64,000 nt of DNA from Pseudomonas sp. DC1.2 (GCF_034351645.1 NZ_CP133782.1:4742001-4806000); one strand, 5' to 3'. Counted from the first letter of the stretch, positions 29,361 through 40,200 are shown. Notes: generated by a model from the letters alone, not told the origin. Program-made: numbers and translations.

Positions 29361-31799
29361 TCACGCCGGCTTGGCTTCGACCAACGCTTCCTGCGCCATT
29401 TCCTTCTCGGCTTCCTTGAGGTCTTCCTCACTGATCATTTCAGCAATGACCCGCAAGCGCTCAACCACTCGCGCATTGACGCTGCCTTCAGGGAACTGAC
29501 CGTCGGCATCCGGCGCACCGGCCGGCTCGCCCACCAGCAGGCTCAACGCCTCGTCGGCCTGACGCACCGCGTAGACATGGAACTGCCCCGCACGCACCGC
29601 CGCCAGGACCTTCTCGTCGAGCATCAACGTGGCAACGTTGGCTTGCGGAATGATCGCGCCCTGTTGACCGGTCAAACCACGTGCTTCACAGAGACGGAAG
29701 AAGCCTTCGATCTTCTCGTTGACCCCGCCCACGGCCTGCACTTCACCGAACTGATTGATTGAGCCGGTAATCGCAAAACACTGCTTAAGCGGGGTTTTCG
29801 ACAGGGCCGAAATCAGCGTGCATGCCTCACCCAGCGACGCACTGTCGCCATCGACGTAACCGTAAGACTGCTCCAGCGCGATGCTCGCCGAAATCGCCAA
29901 CGGGAATTCCTGTGCGTAACGGCTGCCCAGATACCCGGTCAGAATCATCACGCCCTTGGAGTGAATAGGTTGCCCGAGATTGACCTCGCGCTCGATGTCG
30001 ACAATGCCGCTGCCCCCCGGATAGACGGTGGCAGAAATCCGCGCTGGCACACCGAATGCCGAGTCACCGACTTCCAGCACCGTCAGCCCGTTGCATTTGC
30101 CGACCGCTGCGCCATCGGTATCGATCAGGATGATCCCGGCCAGCATGTCATCCAGAATCCGTGCCGAAACACGCCCGGTGCGAGTGGCCTTGGCCTTTAG
30201 CGCACGTTCGATGTGACCAGCGTCGGTCATGTCGTCACCTGCCAGGTCGCGAATGAAATCCGCTTCGCTGACCAGCTGGAACAAATCACCGATACGCGCC
30301 GACAAACGCCCTTGATGTTCCGCCAGACGTGCGCTGTAGGTCGCCAGACGTGCCACTGCATCCGCGGTCAACGGTGCCATACCCTCTTCGGAGGTACGGG
30401 TTTTGAGCAACTGGGCAAACTGCTCCAGGCTCTCATCGACCATGGGAATGTCTTCATCGAAATCTACCAGGACGCGGAACATCTCCTGGAAGTCCGGATC
30501 GAGGTCTTGCAGCGTGTAGTAGAGCTGCCGCGCGCCGATGATGATGACTTTGACCTGCAACGGAAGGTGCTGCGGGGTCAGCGTTACCGTGGCCAGACGA
30601 CCCAGTTCGCCCAGCGGCGACTCCATTTTCAGCTTGCGCGATTGCAGGGCGCGCTTGAGCGCATCCCACACGAACGGTTCACTGAGCATTTTTTCCGCTT
30701 CGAGAATCAGAAAACCGCCGTTGGCCCGGTGCAAGGCACCCGGCCGAAGCTGACGATAAGTCGTGTAGAGCGCGCCTTGATCGGTGCTGTACTCAATACG
30801 GCCGAACAGATTTTCATAGGTCGGATGCGGCTCGAACACCACCGGCGCACCGCCACTGGCTGAATGACCGACCACCAGGCTTGGTGCGTATTGTTCTTCC
30901 AACAGTTTGCGGGCGATGGCGTCGGTCTTGCTGTCGTCAACCAGTTGCTCGACCACGGTTTTCAGCAAGTACACCTGCATCGCTTGAAGATAACCGCAGA
31001 GCGCTGCGTTTTCCGCGTACTTTTCCGACAAAGGAGAGAGCAGTGGCTGCAGGGCCAGAGTGATGGTTTCTTCGTTGAGCTGACGCATTTGATTGCTCGA
31101 CTCACGCTTCCACTGCGGCAGGCTGGCGAGTTCCTCGTTCAGTCGCTCTTCCAACCACGAAATATCAACGTGGAAACGCTCACGCTCGACTTCCGGCAAC
31201 TGGGCGAATTCCGCTTCGTCCAGCGCTTTGCCTTCACTCATTGGCGTGAACGCGATGTTGGTACTGTCGCGGTAAAGAGCGACTTCTTTCTCCAGCGCCA
31301 AGCGCTCAATCACGTCCAGCGCGCGGTCATAACGCTGATTGAACGCACGGTCGATGGCGCTTTTCTTCTGCTGGTAGGACGGGTGTTCGAACACCGCAGG
31401 AAACGTCGCCAACAGGTTATCGATCAAACCGTTGATGTCACCGATGAAGGCACCGGCCGTTCCCGACGGTAATTCAAGGGCACGCGGTTCGCGGGGCTCA
31501 TCAAAATTGTTGACGTAGACCCAGTCCGCCGGGGTCTGCAAGCGCTTGGCTTCCGCTTTAAGGTAGCGTTTGACGAATGAAAACCGGCCGGTGCCGGGCT
31601 CGCCCATGACGAATACGTTGTAACCGGGGCGTGGCATGGCCACACCGAACTGCAAGGCTTCGACTGCACGTTCCTGGCCAAGCACGCCGCGAAAGGGCTC
31701 CAGATCATTGGTGGTAGAGAAGCTGAACTGTTCAGCGGAAAACGGACGGGTCAGCGCTTCGGGCGCTAGACGCAAGCTGGCAGCAACAGGATCAGGCAT
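29361..31799 (-). CDS. Lon-like ATP-dependent protease (AAA_32 / S16 family)
   Basis: The 812-residue protein has a degenerate AAA domain at the N terminus, a helical insert, and a C-terminal S16 Lon protease domain. The Ser-Lys dyad is intact: S653 in GDSASLGEA and K696 in GGVNEKIEGFF, 43 residues apart as in E. coli Lon. The Walker A at 66-73 reads GEPGTGRF, with Arg in place of the usual Lys. It resembles YcbZ/LonB-type proteins without the N-terminal substrate domain of LonA. PAO1 has a homologue near fklB. Substrates unknown. Confidence 0.88.
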   Translation of the reverse strand: MPDPVAASLRLAPEALTRPFSAEQFSFSTTNDLEPFRGVLGQERAVEALQFGVAMPRPGYNVFVMGEPGTGRFSFVKRYLKAEAKRLQTPADWVYVNNFDEPREPRALELPSGTAGAFIGDINGLIDNLLATFPAVFEHPSYQQKKSAIDRAFNQRYDRALDVIERLALEKEVALYRDSTNIAFTPMSEGKALDEAEFAQLPEVERERFHVDISWLEERLNEELASLPQWKRESSNQMRQLNEETITLALQPLLSPLSEKYAENAALCGYLQAMQVYLLKTVVEQLVDDSKTDAIARKLLEEQYAPSLVVGHSASGGAPVVFEPHPTYENLFGRIEYSTDQGALYTTYRQLRPGALHRANGGFLILEAEKMLSEPFVWDALKRALQSRKLKMESPLGELGRLATVTLTPQHLPLQVKVIIIGARQLYYTLQDLDPDFQEMFRVLVDFDEDIPMVDESLEQFAQLLKTRTSEEGMAPLTADAVARLATYSARLAEHQGRLSARIGDLFQLVSEADFIRDLAGDDMTDAGHIERALKAKATRTGRVSARILDDMLAGIILIDTDGAAVGKCNGLTVLEVGDSAFGVPARISATVYPGGSGIVDIEREVNLGQPIHSKGVMILTGYLGSRYAQEFPLAISASIALEQSYGYVDGDSASLGEACTLISALSKTPLKQCFAITGSINQFGEVQAVGGVNEKIEGFFRLCEARGLTGQQGAIIPQANVATLMLDEKVLAAVRAGQFHVYAVRQADEALSLLVGEPAGAPDADGQFPEGSVNARVVERLRVIAEMISEEDLKEAEKEMAQEALVEAKPA

Positions 31800-32076
31800 C
31801 GGGCTTCCTTACATCAGGCGGGGCAGATAGCGGCATTCTGGCGCTGCCCATACCCCACTGGCAAGGCGCGCTTCCTGCCAAAGCGTAGACAAACCGCTGC
31901 GCCCAGCCCCGGCAGGCGTAAAACCGCGCCTCACGCGATGTTTTTCAAAAAATCACGGAACCCTTGGATCGTGCCTAAACTCAAAAGTGCGCGGCTGGAC
32001 TAATAACCGGCCCACTGGTGCCAACGTGGTTCCAGCCCCCCTTGTCCATTGGTATGCACACAAAGAGAACACAGCT

Positions 32077-32565
32077 ATGAAACGGATTCTTCTCGGTACT
32101 CTCTTCACCGTTGTCTCCCTCAACGCCATGGCGCAAGCGCCAGGCGGCCCGGATTGCGGTTGGGGCAACATGCTGTTCGAAGGTCAGCGTGGCACCCCGG
32201 CCCACTTCCTGGCATCCACCACTAACGGCACTTCGGGTAACGCAACGTTTGGTATGACCTCCGGCACTAACGGTTGCTCGACCAACTCAGCGCTGACCTA
32301 CGGCGGCAAATCCTGGATTGCCATGAATGGCATGATGAACGAGCTGTCCGAAGACATGGCCAAGGGTCAGGGCGAAGCGCTGACCACTTACGCCGTGGTA
32401 CTGGGCGTGGCGCCGGAAGACCGTGCGCACTTCGCGACAGTGACTCACGAGCACTTCCAGCAGATTTTCAGCAAGGCTGATGTGACCGCTGACGACGTGC
32501 ATACCAATACCCTGGCCGTTCTGAAGAGCGATCCGCGTCTGGCCAAGTACGCCACTCAAGCTTAA
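32077..32565 (+). CDS. DUF3015 secreted protein
   Basis: The 162-residue protein has a clear signal peptide (KRILLGTLFTVVSLNAMA, cleaved before QAPGG). The DUF3015 body follows: DCGWGNMLFEGQRGTPAHFLASTTNGTSGN, and two Cys that may form a disulfide. Predicted periplasmic; function unknown. It is followed by a terminator and then the DUF4105 gene on the same strand, an association I believe is recurrent in Pseudomonas. Confidence 0.87.
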   Translation: MKRILLGTLFTVVSLNAMAQAPGGPDCGWGNMLFEGQRGTPAHFLASTTNGTSGNATFGMTSGTNGCSTNSALTYGGKSWIAMNGMMNELSEDMAKGQGEALTTYAVVLGVAPEDRAHFATVTHEHFQQIFSKADVTADDVHTNTLAVLKSDPRLAKYATQA

Positions 32566-32575
32566 GCTCGAACCG

Positions 32576-32607
32576 CCCGCTCCTTTCGGGGAGCGGGTTT
32601 TGTTTTT
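32576..32607 (+). terminator. Rho-independent terminator of the DUF3015 gene
   Basis: CCCGCTCC pairs with GGAGCGGG, followed by TTTTGTTTTT. It starts 11 bases after the stop. Confidence 0.88.
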
Positions 32608-32654
32608 GGACCTCCTCCCCCTGGGTCTTTATTTCGAATTCTAAGTTGCCCACT

Positions 32655-34508
32655 ATGCTCAAACGCCTTGCCTGGCTGGCGCTCTGTGTCTGCGTCCCGC
32701 TGTCCGCCGCGCCACACGTTGACGCTCAACGCTTGCAGCAACTGGCCAACGAGCCGTTCTGGATTTCCCTGGGCCACTACGAAACCGCGAAGCTTGGCGG
32801 CTGGCGCAGCTACGTCAGCGACCAGAAATTTTTCCTTGCGCCAGACGGCAACGAGCACCCCGATAGGGAGCTGGCGGCGACAGTGCAGGCGTTGTATGCC
32901 CCGGCCAATGCCGGCGAAAAACACGCGCAATGCGTTTATCCAGCACGTACCCGCTGGTTGAAAGCGCAGCTCAATCTCAACGATTTACCGACGCCGGACT
33001 GCACCGGGTTCAAGCAGTGGTTCAAAGACGTTGCGCCACATAGCGCGGTGCTGATTTTCCCGGCGGCCTACCTCAACAGCCCGTCGTCGATGTTCGGTCA
33101 CACGCTGTTGCGCATCGATCAGGCTGACGTACAACGCGACAAGACCTCTCTGCTCAGTTACGCGATCAATTTCGGCGCCTACATCGAAGGCTCGGACAAC
33201 AGCATTCTTTACGCGTGGAAAGGTTTGATGGGCGGCTATCCAGGGCTATTCGCGCTGGTGCCCTACCAGGAAAAACTCTCGGAATACCGCAGCCTGGAGA
33301 ACCGTGACCTGTGGGAATACCGGCTAAACCTGACGCAGCCAGAAACCGAGCGCATGGTCGAGCACGTCTGGGAACTGAAGCAGGTCCGGTTCGACTACTT
33401 TTTCTTCGACGAAAACTGCTCCTACCGCTTGCTCGAACTGCTGCAAGTGGCACGGCCCAGCCTGCGCCTGACAGAGCAGTTCCCGCTCACCGCGATCCCG
33501 ACCGATACGGTCAAAGCGGTGAAAGACGCCGGACTGGTGGAGTCCATCGAATACCGCCCATCCCGTGAGCGCGAACTGCTCAGTCGCGCCGAACCGTTAA
33601 CCGGCGAAGAACAGCAATGGGTGCTGAAGGTCAGCGCCGACCAGAACCAACTGCAGGCCCCGGCCTTCAAGGCTCAACCCAAGGCTCGCCAAGCGCTGAT
33701 CATCGATGCAGCCTACCGCCTCGAACGCTACCGCGCCAATGGCCAGGAACGCGACCCGGCAGGCGCCCAGCGCAGTTTTGAACTGCTACGGGCGATCAAT
33801 CAAAATCCGCCACCGGAACTGGACATTCCGCGCCCCGGCCTGCCCGAAGATGGCCACGAATCGCGCACTTGGCAGGCCGGTTTCGGCACCCGGGGCGACC
33901 AGGCGTTCGGCGAATATGGCTTGCGCATGGCCTATCACGACCTCAACGACAACGCTCAGAGCTTCCCGCTTGGTGCGCAGATCGAAATTCTGCAAATGAA
34001 ACTGCGCCAGTACGAAGGTAATCACTGGCAGTTGCAGCAATTGGACCTGGCAACCATCCGCTCCCTGACCCCACGCAACGAGCTGCTGCAACCACTGTCA
34101 TGGCAAGTCACAGGCGGCCTGGAGCGCGTGCCGGGCAAACATAACGACGAAACGTTGGTCAGCCACGTCAATGGTGGTGCCGGCGGCACCTGGCAACTGG
34201 GCGAAGACGTGCTCGGCTTTGCGCTGGGCACGGTGCGCATCGAACATAACAACGACTTCGCCGGGTTCGTTGCCCCGGCCGCCGGCTTCAATAGCGGGGT
34301 GTTGTGGAAGAACCCGCTCGGCAACTTCAGCCTCGAAACCAAGGGCGATTTTTTCACCAACGGCGAAGTACGTCGTAGCTTGAGCTTGAATCAACAGTGG
34401 GAATTGTCGCGCAACCTGGGCCTGCGCCTGAGTGCCCAACGCGAGTTCAGCCATCTCGCCTCGCCCGAGAACGAAGTGATGCTTGAGGTGAAGTGGTATC
34501 ACTACTGA
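32655..34508 (+). CDS. DUF4105 protein, probable outer-membrane barrel
   Basis: The 617-residue protein has a signal peptide (LKRLAWLALCVCVPLSA). The DUF4105 domain includes LIFPAAYLNSPSSMFGHTLLRID and DYFFFDENCSYRLLELL. From about residue 400 the sequence alternates polar and hydrophobic residues and ends VKWYHY, a C-terminal aromatic pattern typical of BAM-inserted barrels. The conserved H, C and N residues could form a papain-like (NlpC/LRAT-type) active site; that is inference. Start ATG 32655 lacks a strong ribosome-binding site. Confidence 0.85.
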   Translation: MLKRLAWLALCVCVPLSAAPHVDAQRLQQLANEPFWISLGHYETAKLGGWRSYVSDQKFFLAPDGNEHPDRELAATVQALYAPANAGEKHAQCVYPARTRWLKAQLNLNDLPTPDCTGFKQWFKDVAPHSAVLIFPAAYLNSPSSMFGHTLLRIDQADVQRDKTSLLSYAINFGAYIEGSDNSILYAWKGLMGGYPGLFALVPYQEKLSEYRSLENRDLWEYRLNLTQPETERMVEHVWELKQVRFDYFFFDENCSYRLLELLQVARPSLRLTEQFPLTAIPTDTVKAVKDAGLVESIEYRPSRERELLSRAEPLTGEEQQWVLKVSADQNQLQAPAFKAQPKARQALIIDAAYRLERYRANGQERDPAGAQRSFELLRAINQNPPPELDIPRPGLPEDGHESRTWQAGFGTRGDQAFGEYGLRMAYHDLNDNAQSFPLGAQIEILQMKLRQYEGNHWQLQQLDLATIRSLTPRNELLQPLSWQVTGGLERVPGKHNDETLVSHVNGGAGGTWQLGEDVLGFALGTVRIEHNNDFAGFVAPAAGFNSGVLWKNPLGNFSLETKGDFFTNGEVRRSLSLNQQWELSRNLGLRLSAQREFSHLASPENEVMLEVKWYHY

Positions 34509-34698
34509 CCTGACACATCCTCATCCCGGCGGGATGATTCCAAGGTTCAAGGGAAGCCTGCACGCTTAAATACGGCGGGTATTCGCGCTGATTTTTATAC
34601 GCGCGAATGCCAGTCGAATCACGAATAGGTCGCTGGCAGACATCCGTCGAAACTAAAAACCTGCGAGCATGGCCCAAACCCTATAACGGGAGAAAACC

Positions 34699-35193
34699 AT
34701 GAGTCGTGCCTTCGTCAATGAGGATAACGCCGCCGCGCAAGCCGACCCGCCAGTGGAACGGCAAATCAGTGCGCAGCCCAACTACGTCACCCCGGCCGGT
34801 CTCGCCCTGCTTCAGGCAAAGGTCGCCGAAGTACAGAGCTTGCTCAATCAACAGAGTGCAAAAGGTGAACTGGCCGATAAACAGCGCCAGGCTGATCTTG
34901 AGCGCGACTGGCGGTATTTCAATCAGCGACTGCACAGCGCGCTCGTCGTTACCCCGGCGTCTTCCACCGACAAGGTGCAGATTGGCTGTTGGGTAACGTT
35001 TGCCGATGAGCACGGTAATGAACAACGTGTGCAGTTGGTCGGCGAGGATCAGGCGGATGCTGCCAGCGGGTTGATCAATTGGGGGTCGCCGTTGGGACGG
35101 GCGCTGCTGGGGTCGCAGGTCGGGGATGAAGTGCTGTGGAAGCGGCCTGCGGGGGATTGGGTGATTGAGGTCATGGGTATAGACGTCGGGTAA
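34699..35193 (+). CDS. GreA/GreB-family factor with shortened coiled coil
   Basis: The 164-residue protein has a C-terminal FKBP-like domain (VQIGCWVTFADEHGNEQRVQLVGEDQAD to VGDEVLWKRP) like GreA/GreB/Rnk. The N-terminal arm, beginning YVTPAGLALLQAKVAEV, is about 16 residues shorter than in GreB. The acidic tip motif GDxxENADY is replaced by KGELADKQ. It therefore may bind RNA polymerase without stimulating transcript cleavage, as for Rnk or Gfh1. It is transcribed toward ettA, with a shared terminator between. Confidence 0.8.
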   Translation: MSRAFVNEDNAAAQADPPVERQISAQPNYVTPAGLALLQAKVAEVQSLLNQQSAKGELADKQRQADLERDWRYFNQRLHSALVVTPASSTDKVQIGCWVTFADEHGNEQRVQLVGEDQADAASGLINWGSPLGRALLGSQVGDEVLWKRPAGDWVIEVMGIDVG

Positions 35194-35247
35194 TTTGGAG
35201 GCCGTCTTCGCGAAGACCGCACCTCGCTCCGCCTGACTAAAAGCCAT

Positions 35248-35280
35248 AAAAAAACGGAGCCCTTGAAGGCTCCGTCTTTT
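35248..35280. terminator. Bidirectional terminator between the Gre-like gene and ettA
   Basis: ACGGAGCC pairs with GGCTCCGT around CTTGAA. An A7 run lies on one side and TCTTTT on the other, so it serves both convergent genes. Confidence 0.85.
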
Positions 35281-35297
35281 AGGCAACCGACCTGAAA

Positions 35298-36962
35298 TCA
35301 GGCCAGTTTCTTGTGCCGTACACGGTGCGGCTGGGCAGCTGCGTCACCGAGGCGCTTTTTACGATCAGCTTCGTACTCGCTGTAGTTACCTTCGAAGAAC
35401 ACCGCTTGCGAGTCGTCTTCGTAGGCCAGGATGTGCGTCGCGACGCGGTCAAGGAACCACCGATCGTGAGAGATCACAATGGCGGCGCCCGGGAAGTCCA
35501 ACAGGGCTTCTTCCAGGGAGCGCAGGGTTTCAACGTCGAGGTCGTTGGACGGTTCGTCGAGCAGCAGGACGTTGCCGCCCTCTTTCAGGGTCAAGGCGAG
35601 GTGCAAACGACCACGCTCACCACCCGACAGGTCCTTGACGAACTTTTGCTGATCACCGCCCTTGAAGTTGAAACGACCGACGTAGGTACGCGACGGAATC
35701 TCATAGTTGCCAATGCGGATCTGGTCGGAACCGTCGGAGATTTGCTGGAACACCGTCTTGCTGCCATCCAGGTCTTCGCGACTTTGATCGACGCACGCCA
35801 GTTGCACGGTTTCGCCGACTTCGATGGTGCCCGAATCCGGTTGTTCCTTGCCCATCAGCATGCGGAACAAGGTCGATTTACCGGCACCGTTACCGCCGAT
35901 CACGCCAACGATGGCGCCCTTGGGCATCGAGAACGACAGGTTGTCGATCAACACGCGATCGCCATAGCCCTTGGTAACGTTCTTGAATTCGATGACCTTG
36001 TCACCCAGGCGCGGACCGGCCGGGATGTAGATCTCATTGGTTTCGCTGCGCTTCTGGAATTCCTGCGACTGCATTTCCTCGAAGCGTTGCAGACGAGCCT
36101 TGGATTTGGACTGGCGGGCCTTGGCGCCTTTGCGCACCCACTCCAGTTCTTCCTTCATGGCTTTTTCGTGGGCCGACTGCTGCTTGGATTCGGCGGCCAG
36201 ACGGTCGGACTTGGCTTCGAGCCAACCCGAGTAGTTGCCCTCGTAAGGGATACCCGCGCCACGGTCAAGTTCGAGAATCCAACCCGCGACGTTATCCAGG
36301 AAGTAACGGTCGTGCGTGATCGCTACCACGGTGCCCGGGAAATCGTGCAGGAAGTGCTCCAGCCAGGCGACAGAATCAGCGTCCAAGTGGTTGGTCGGTT
36401 CGTCGAGCAGCAGCATATCCGGTGCGGACAGCAGCAAACGGCACAAGGCCACCCGACGCTTTTCACCACCGGACAGGAATTCAACCTTGGCATCCCACGC
36501 CGGCAGGCGCAGCGCATCGGCGGCGACTTCCAGTTGGCGTTCCAGGTTATGGCCGTCGCTGGCTTGCAGGATGGCTTCGAGCTTGGCCTGTTCGGCGGCC
36601 AGTTTATCGAAGTCGGCATCTTCTTCAGCGTAGGCGGCGTAAACCTCGTCCAGGCGGGCCTGGGCGTTCTTGATTACGCTGACCGCTTCCTCAACCACTT
36701 CACGCACGGTCTTGGTAGGGTCAAGAATCGGTTCCTGCGGCAGATAGCCGATGTTCAGGTCCGGCATCGGGCGGGCCTCGCCTTCGAACTCGGTATCGAC
36801 GCCGGCCATGATTTTCAGCAGCGTGGATTTGCCCGAACCGTTGAGGCCGAGTACGCCGATCTTGGCGCCGGGGAAGAACGACAGCGAAATGTTTTTCAGG
36901 ATTTCCCGCTTCGGCGGAACAACTTTGCCCAGCCGATGCATGGTGAAGACGTATTGAGCCAT
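35298..36962 (-). CDS. ettA: EttA, energy-dependent translational throttle ATPase (ABC-F)
   Basis: The 554-residue ABC-F protein has two nucleotide-binding domains: Walker A GLNGSGKST and GGNGAGKST, signature motifs LSGGEKRR and LSGGERGR, and a linker rich in Lys/Arg. There is no membrane domain. EttA binds the ribosomal E site and gates translation by ADP/ATP ratio. Length and the opening MAQYVFTMHRLGKVVPP match EttA rather than Uup or YbiT. Confidence 0.97.
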   Translation of the reverse strand: MAQYVFTMHRLGKVVPPKREILKNISLSFFPGAKIGVLGLNGSGKSTLLKIMAGVDTEFEGEARPMPDLNIGYLPQEPILDPTKTVREVVEEAVSVIKNAQARLDEVYAAYAEEDADFDKLAAEQAKLEAILQASDGHNLERQLEVAADALRLPAWDAKVEFLSGGEKRRVALCRLLLSAPDMLLLDEPTNHLDADSVAWLEHFLHDFPGTVVAITHDRYFLDNVAGWILELDRGAGIPYEGNYSGWLEAKSDRLAAESKQQSAHEKAMKEELEWVRKGAKARQSKSKARLQRFEEMQSQEFQKRSETNEIYIPAGPRLGDKVIEFKNVTKGYGDRVLIDNLSFSMPKGAIVGVIGGNGAGKSTLFRMLMGKEQPDSGTIEVGETVQLACVDQSREDLDGSKTVFQQISDGSDQIRIGNYEIPSRTYVGRFNFKGGDQQKFVKDLSGGERGRLHLALTLKEGGNVLLLDEPSNDLDVETLRSLEEALLDFPGAAIVISHDRWFLDRVATHILAYEDDSQAVFFEGNYSEYEADRKKRLGDAAAQPHRVRHKKLA

Positions 36963-37246
36963 GGAGAACCTTGGGTCAGTGACAGATGAATGATTGGAGC
37001 GCAGGCGATGCCCGGCCAGGCCATGCGCGTCGCACGGTTGAGGTTATCAAGGTGTGCGCGCTGAAAAAGCCTGAGTGTAGGAGCTGGAACGCTCCCGCGT
37101 AACCGGCAAAGCTACCTGAATGATCAAAGGCAGTCCAGCCGCGAGGGACTGGCACTTTGCCACAACTCAAGGCATGCTAGCCGCCCTTCGGGCGTCCGGC
37201 TTATAGTGAACGTCGCGCCAGTCCAGCCAAACCGCAGGATTACAGT

Positions 37247-40200
37247 TTGTCCAATGCCACTACGCACCTGTCCAGCCGCACACCGACTGTAGCGTCCGGC
37301 TCCCCCCTGCGCGGCACATTAAAGGGCGCACTGGCCACACTCGTGCTGTTGTTGCTCGCACTGCTGTTCTGGCAGTTGCTGGATCAGCTTCGAGAAACCC
37401 AGAAAACCCAACGTCAGTACACCATCGACTACACCGCAGACTTGGCTTCGCAGGTCAGCCTGAACATGGCGCTGAACGCGCAAATAGCCCTCAACCTGCT
37501 ACCGATCGTCGAACAACCGCAAAGCGCCGACGAACAGCAGGCACTGCTGCACAAACTCCAGCAATCGTTACCCGACCTGCGCAGCCTCGCATTGCTCAGC
37601 CCGTCCGGAAAGATCCTCAGCGACAGCGCCACCGATAGCCAGGACACCGACTACCTGAGTGATCTGGTGCGGCGAAGCCGTGCTCAAGCTCACTATTTCA
37701 GCAATGCCAATGACGGCTCGGTGGTGCATCTGTTACTGCATCAAGCCAGCGGTAGCAGCCGTGGTTACTGGGTCTTGCGCCTGACGCCGACGTTTTTCTC
37801 GTCCCTGACCAAACAGGGTGAAACCGGTATCCGCCCCCTGTGGCTGGTAGAAAACAGCGTCAATCACCAGATCATCAGCCGTGACGAAGCCCTGTCCAGT
37901 TCCAGACCGGACATGCTGACAGCCGAAGACCTGGCCAACAGCGTACTGACGGTGCCCCTTAGCAGCAGTGACTGGCAATTACGCGGCTTGTTCGACCGCC
38001 AACAGGTGATCGAACAACTGCTGCCTGCGTTCATTGCCAAATGCCTGCTGGGTCTGGCGCTGTCGCTGCTGCCATTCATCGCGCTGCTAAGCATGCGTCG
38101 ACGTCAGCATCAGTTGCATGAAGGGCGCCGACGCTATCAGGACATTTTCGATGGCACCGGCGTTGCACTGTGTGTGCTCGACCTGTCCGGGCTGAACAGT
38201 TTTTTCGAAAAGGCGCAGTTGAACAACAGCGAGCAACTGCAGGCCTGGCTCGCCATCCCGGACCAACGTCAGCAATTACTGCAAGAACTGCGTATTACCG
38301 AAGTCAACCAGGTTGCCCTGCAACTGCTTAACGTCAACGCCTGCGATCAGGCCTGGAAACTGCTGATAGATGGCTGTCCCCTGGACAACAAGGCCATCGG
38401 CAATCAAGTGCTTGAAGCGGTGCTCAACCAGCAACAACAGCTTGAGCTGGAAATCAAAATTCAGGACACCCACGGCCGCGACCAGCACCTGTGGCTGGTA
38501 CTGCGCCTGCCGGAAGAACAGCACGACTATAAATCGGTGATCCTGAGCATCAACGACATCACCAGTCGCAAGCTCATCGAACTGTCATTGCTGGAACGCG
38601 AGGGGTTTTGGTCCGATGTGGTGCGCACCGTACCGGATCACCTGTACGTACAGGACGTGATCAGCCAGCGCATGATTTTCAGCAACCACCACTTAGGGCA
38701 GACGCTCGGTTACAACCGCAGCGAATTGCACCAGATGGGCGAGTACTTCTGGGAAATCCTGCTCAACCCCGAGGATGCCGATTACTACCATCGCTCGCGT
38801 CAGACCCAGCGTTACGCCGGTTACAGCCAATTGCTGCAATGTCAGTTGCGCTTTCGCCATCGTGACGGCAAATGGCGCCGTTTTGATATCCGCGAACAAG
38901 CACTGGCGCGAGACAAGAACGATCAGGTCACCCGAATCATCGGCGTGGCCAAAGACATCACCGAGCAAATCGAGGCCAGCGAATCCCTGCGCGACAGTGA
39001 GCGGCGCTACCGGATGCTCGCCGAAAGTATCAGCGATGTGATTTTTTCCACAGACCGCAAGATGACGCTCAATTACGTCAGCCCGTCGGTGTACGCGGTA
39101 CTGGGCTACGACGTCGACTGGGTATTCCAGAACGGCTGGCAATCGACCATCGCCAATCCGCAACAGCTAAGCGGGATTTCCGCCCTGATGGACCGGATCA
39201 GCAAAGCCCTGGATAAACCCGAGCAACTGGCGCTGCTGCGCAATCAGGTGCAGACGCAGTTGTACCTGTTCGACTGCCTGCGGGCGGACGGGCGCAAGAT
39301 ACCGATCGAATTGCGCCTGGTACTGGTCTGGGACGAACACGGTGCTTTCGAAGGTGTGCTCGGCGTCGGTCGCGATATCAGCCAGCAACGCCGCGCCGAG
39401 AAAGACCTGCGCATGGCCGCCACGGTATTTGAACATTCGACCTCGGCAATCCTGATCACCGACCCGGCCGGTTACATCGTCCAGGCCAACGAAGCGTTCA
39501 GTCGTGTCAGCGGCTACGCCGTGGAGCAGGTACTCGACCAGCTACCGAACATGCTGACCGTCGACGAGCAGCAGGACGCCCATCTGCGTTACGTACTCAA
39601 GCAACTGCACCAGAACAACACTTGGGAAGGCGAAGTCTGGCTCAAGCGGCGCAGTGGCGAGCATTACCCGGCCTGGGTCGGGATCACCGCCGTACTCGAC
39701 GACGAAGGCGACCTGGCCAGCTACGTGTGTTTCTTCAGCGACATCAGCGAACGCAAGGCCAGTGAGCAACGGATTCACCGTCTCGCCTATTACGACGCGC
39801 TGACCCACCTGCCCAACCGCACACTGTTCCAGGATCGCCTGCACACCGCGCTGCAATCGGCAGAGCGGCAGAAGTCTTGGGTGGTGCTGATGTTCCTCGA
39901 CCTGGATCGCTTCAAGCCGATCAACGATTCGCTGGGGCACGCCGCCGGCGACCGAATGCTCAAGGAAATGGCCATCCGCTTGCTGGGCTGTGTCGATGAC
40001 GACGACACCGTGGCGCGCATGGGCGGCGATGAGTTCACCCTGTTGCTACAACCGCGCATCAATCGTGAAGTAGCGCTGAACCGAGCGATCAATGTCGCCG
40101 AGCAGATCCTCGCCAGCCTGGTGAAACCTTTTGTGCTCGAAGGCCGCGAGTTCTTCGTCACGGCCAGTATCGGGATCGCCCTGAGCCCGCAGGACGGCAA

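Noticed and set aside
35313..36989. 558-codon open frame opposite ettA
   Set aside because: Antisense shadow of a well-supported ABC-F gene.
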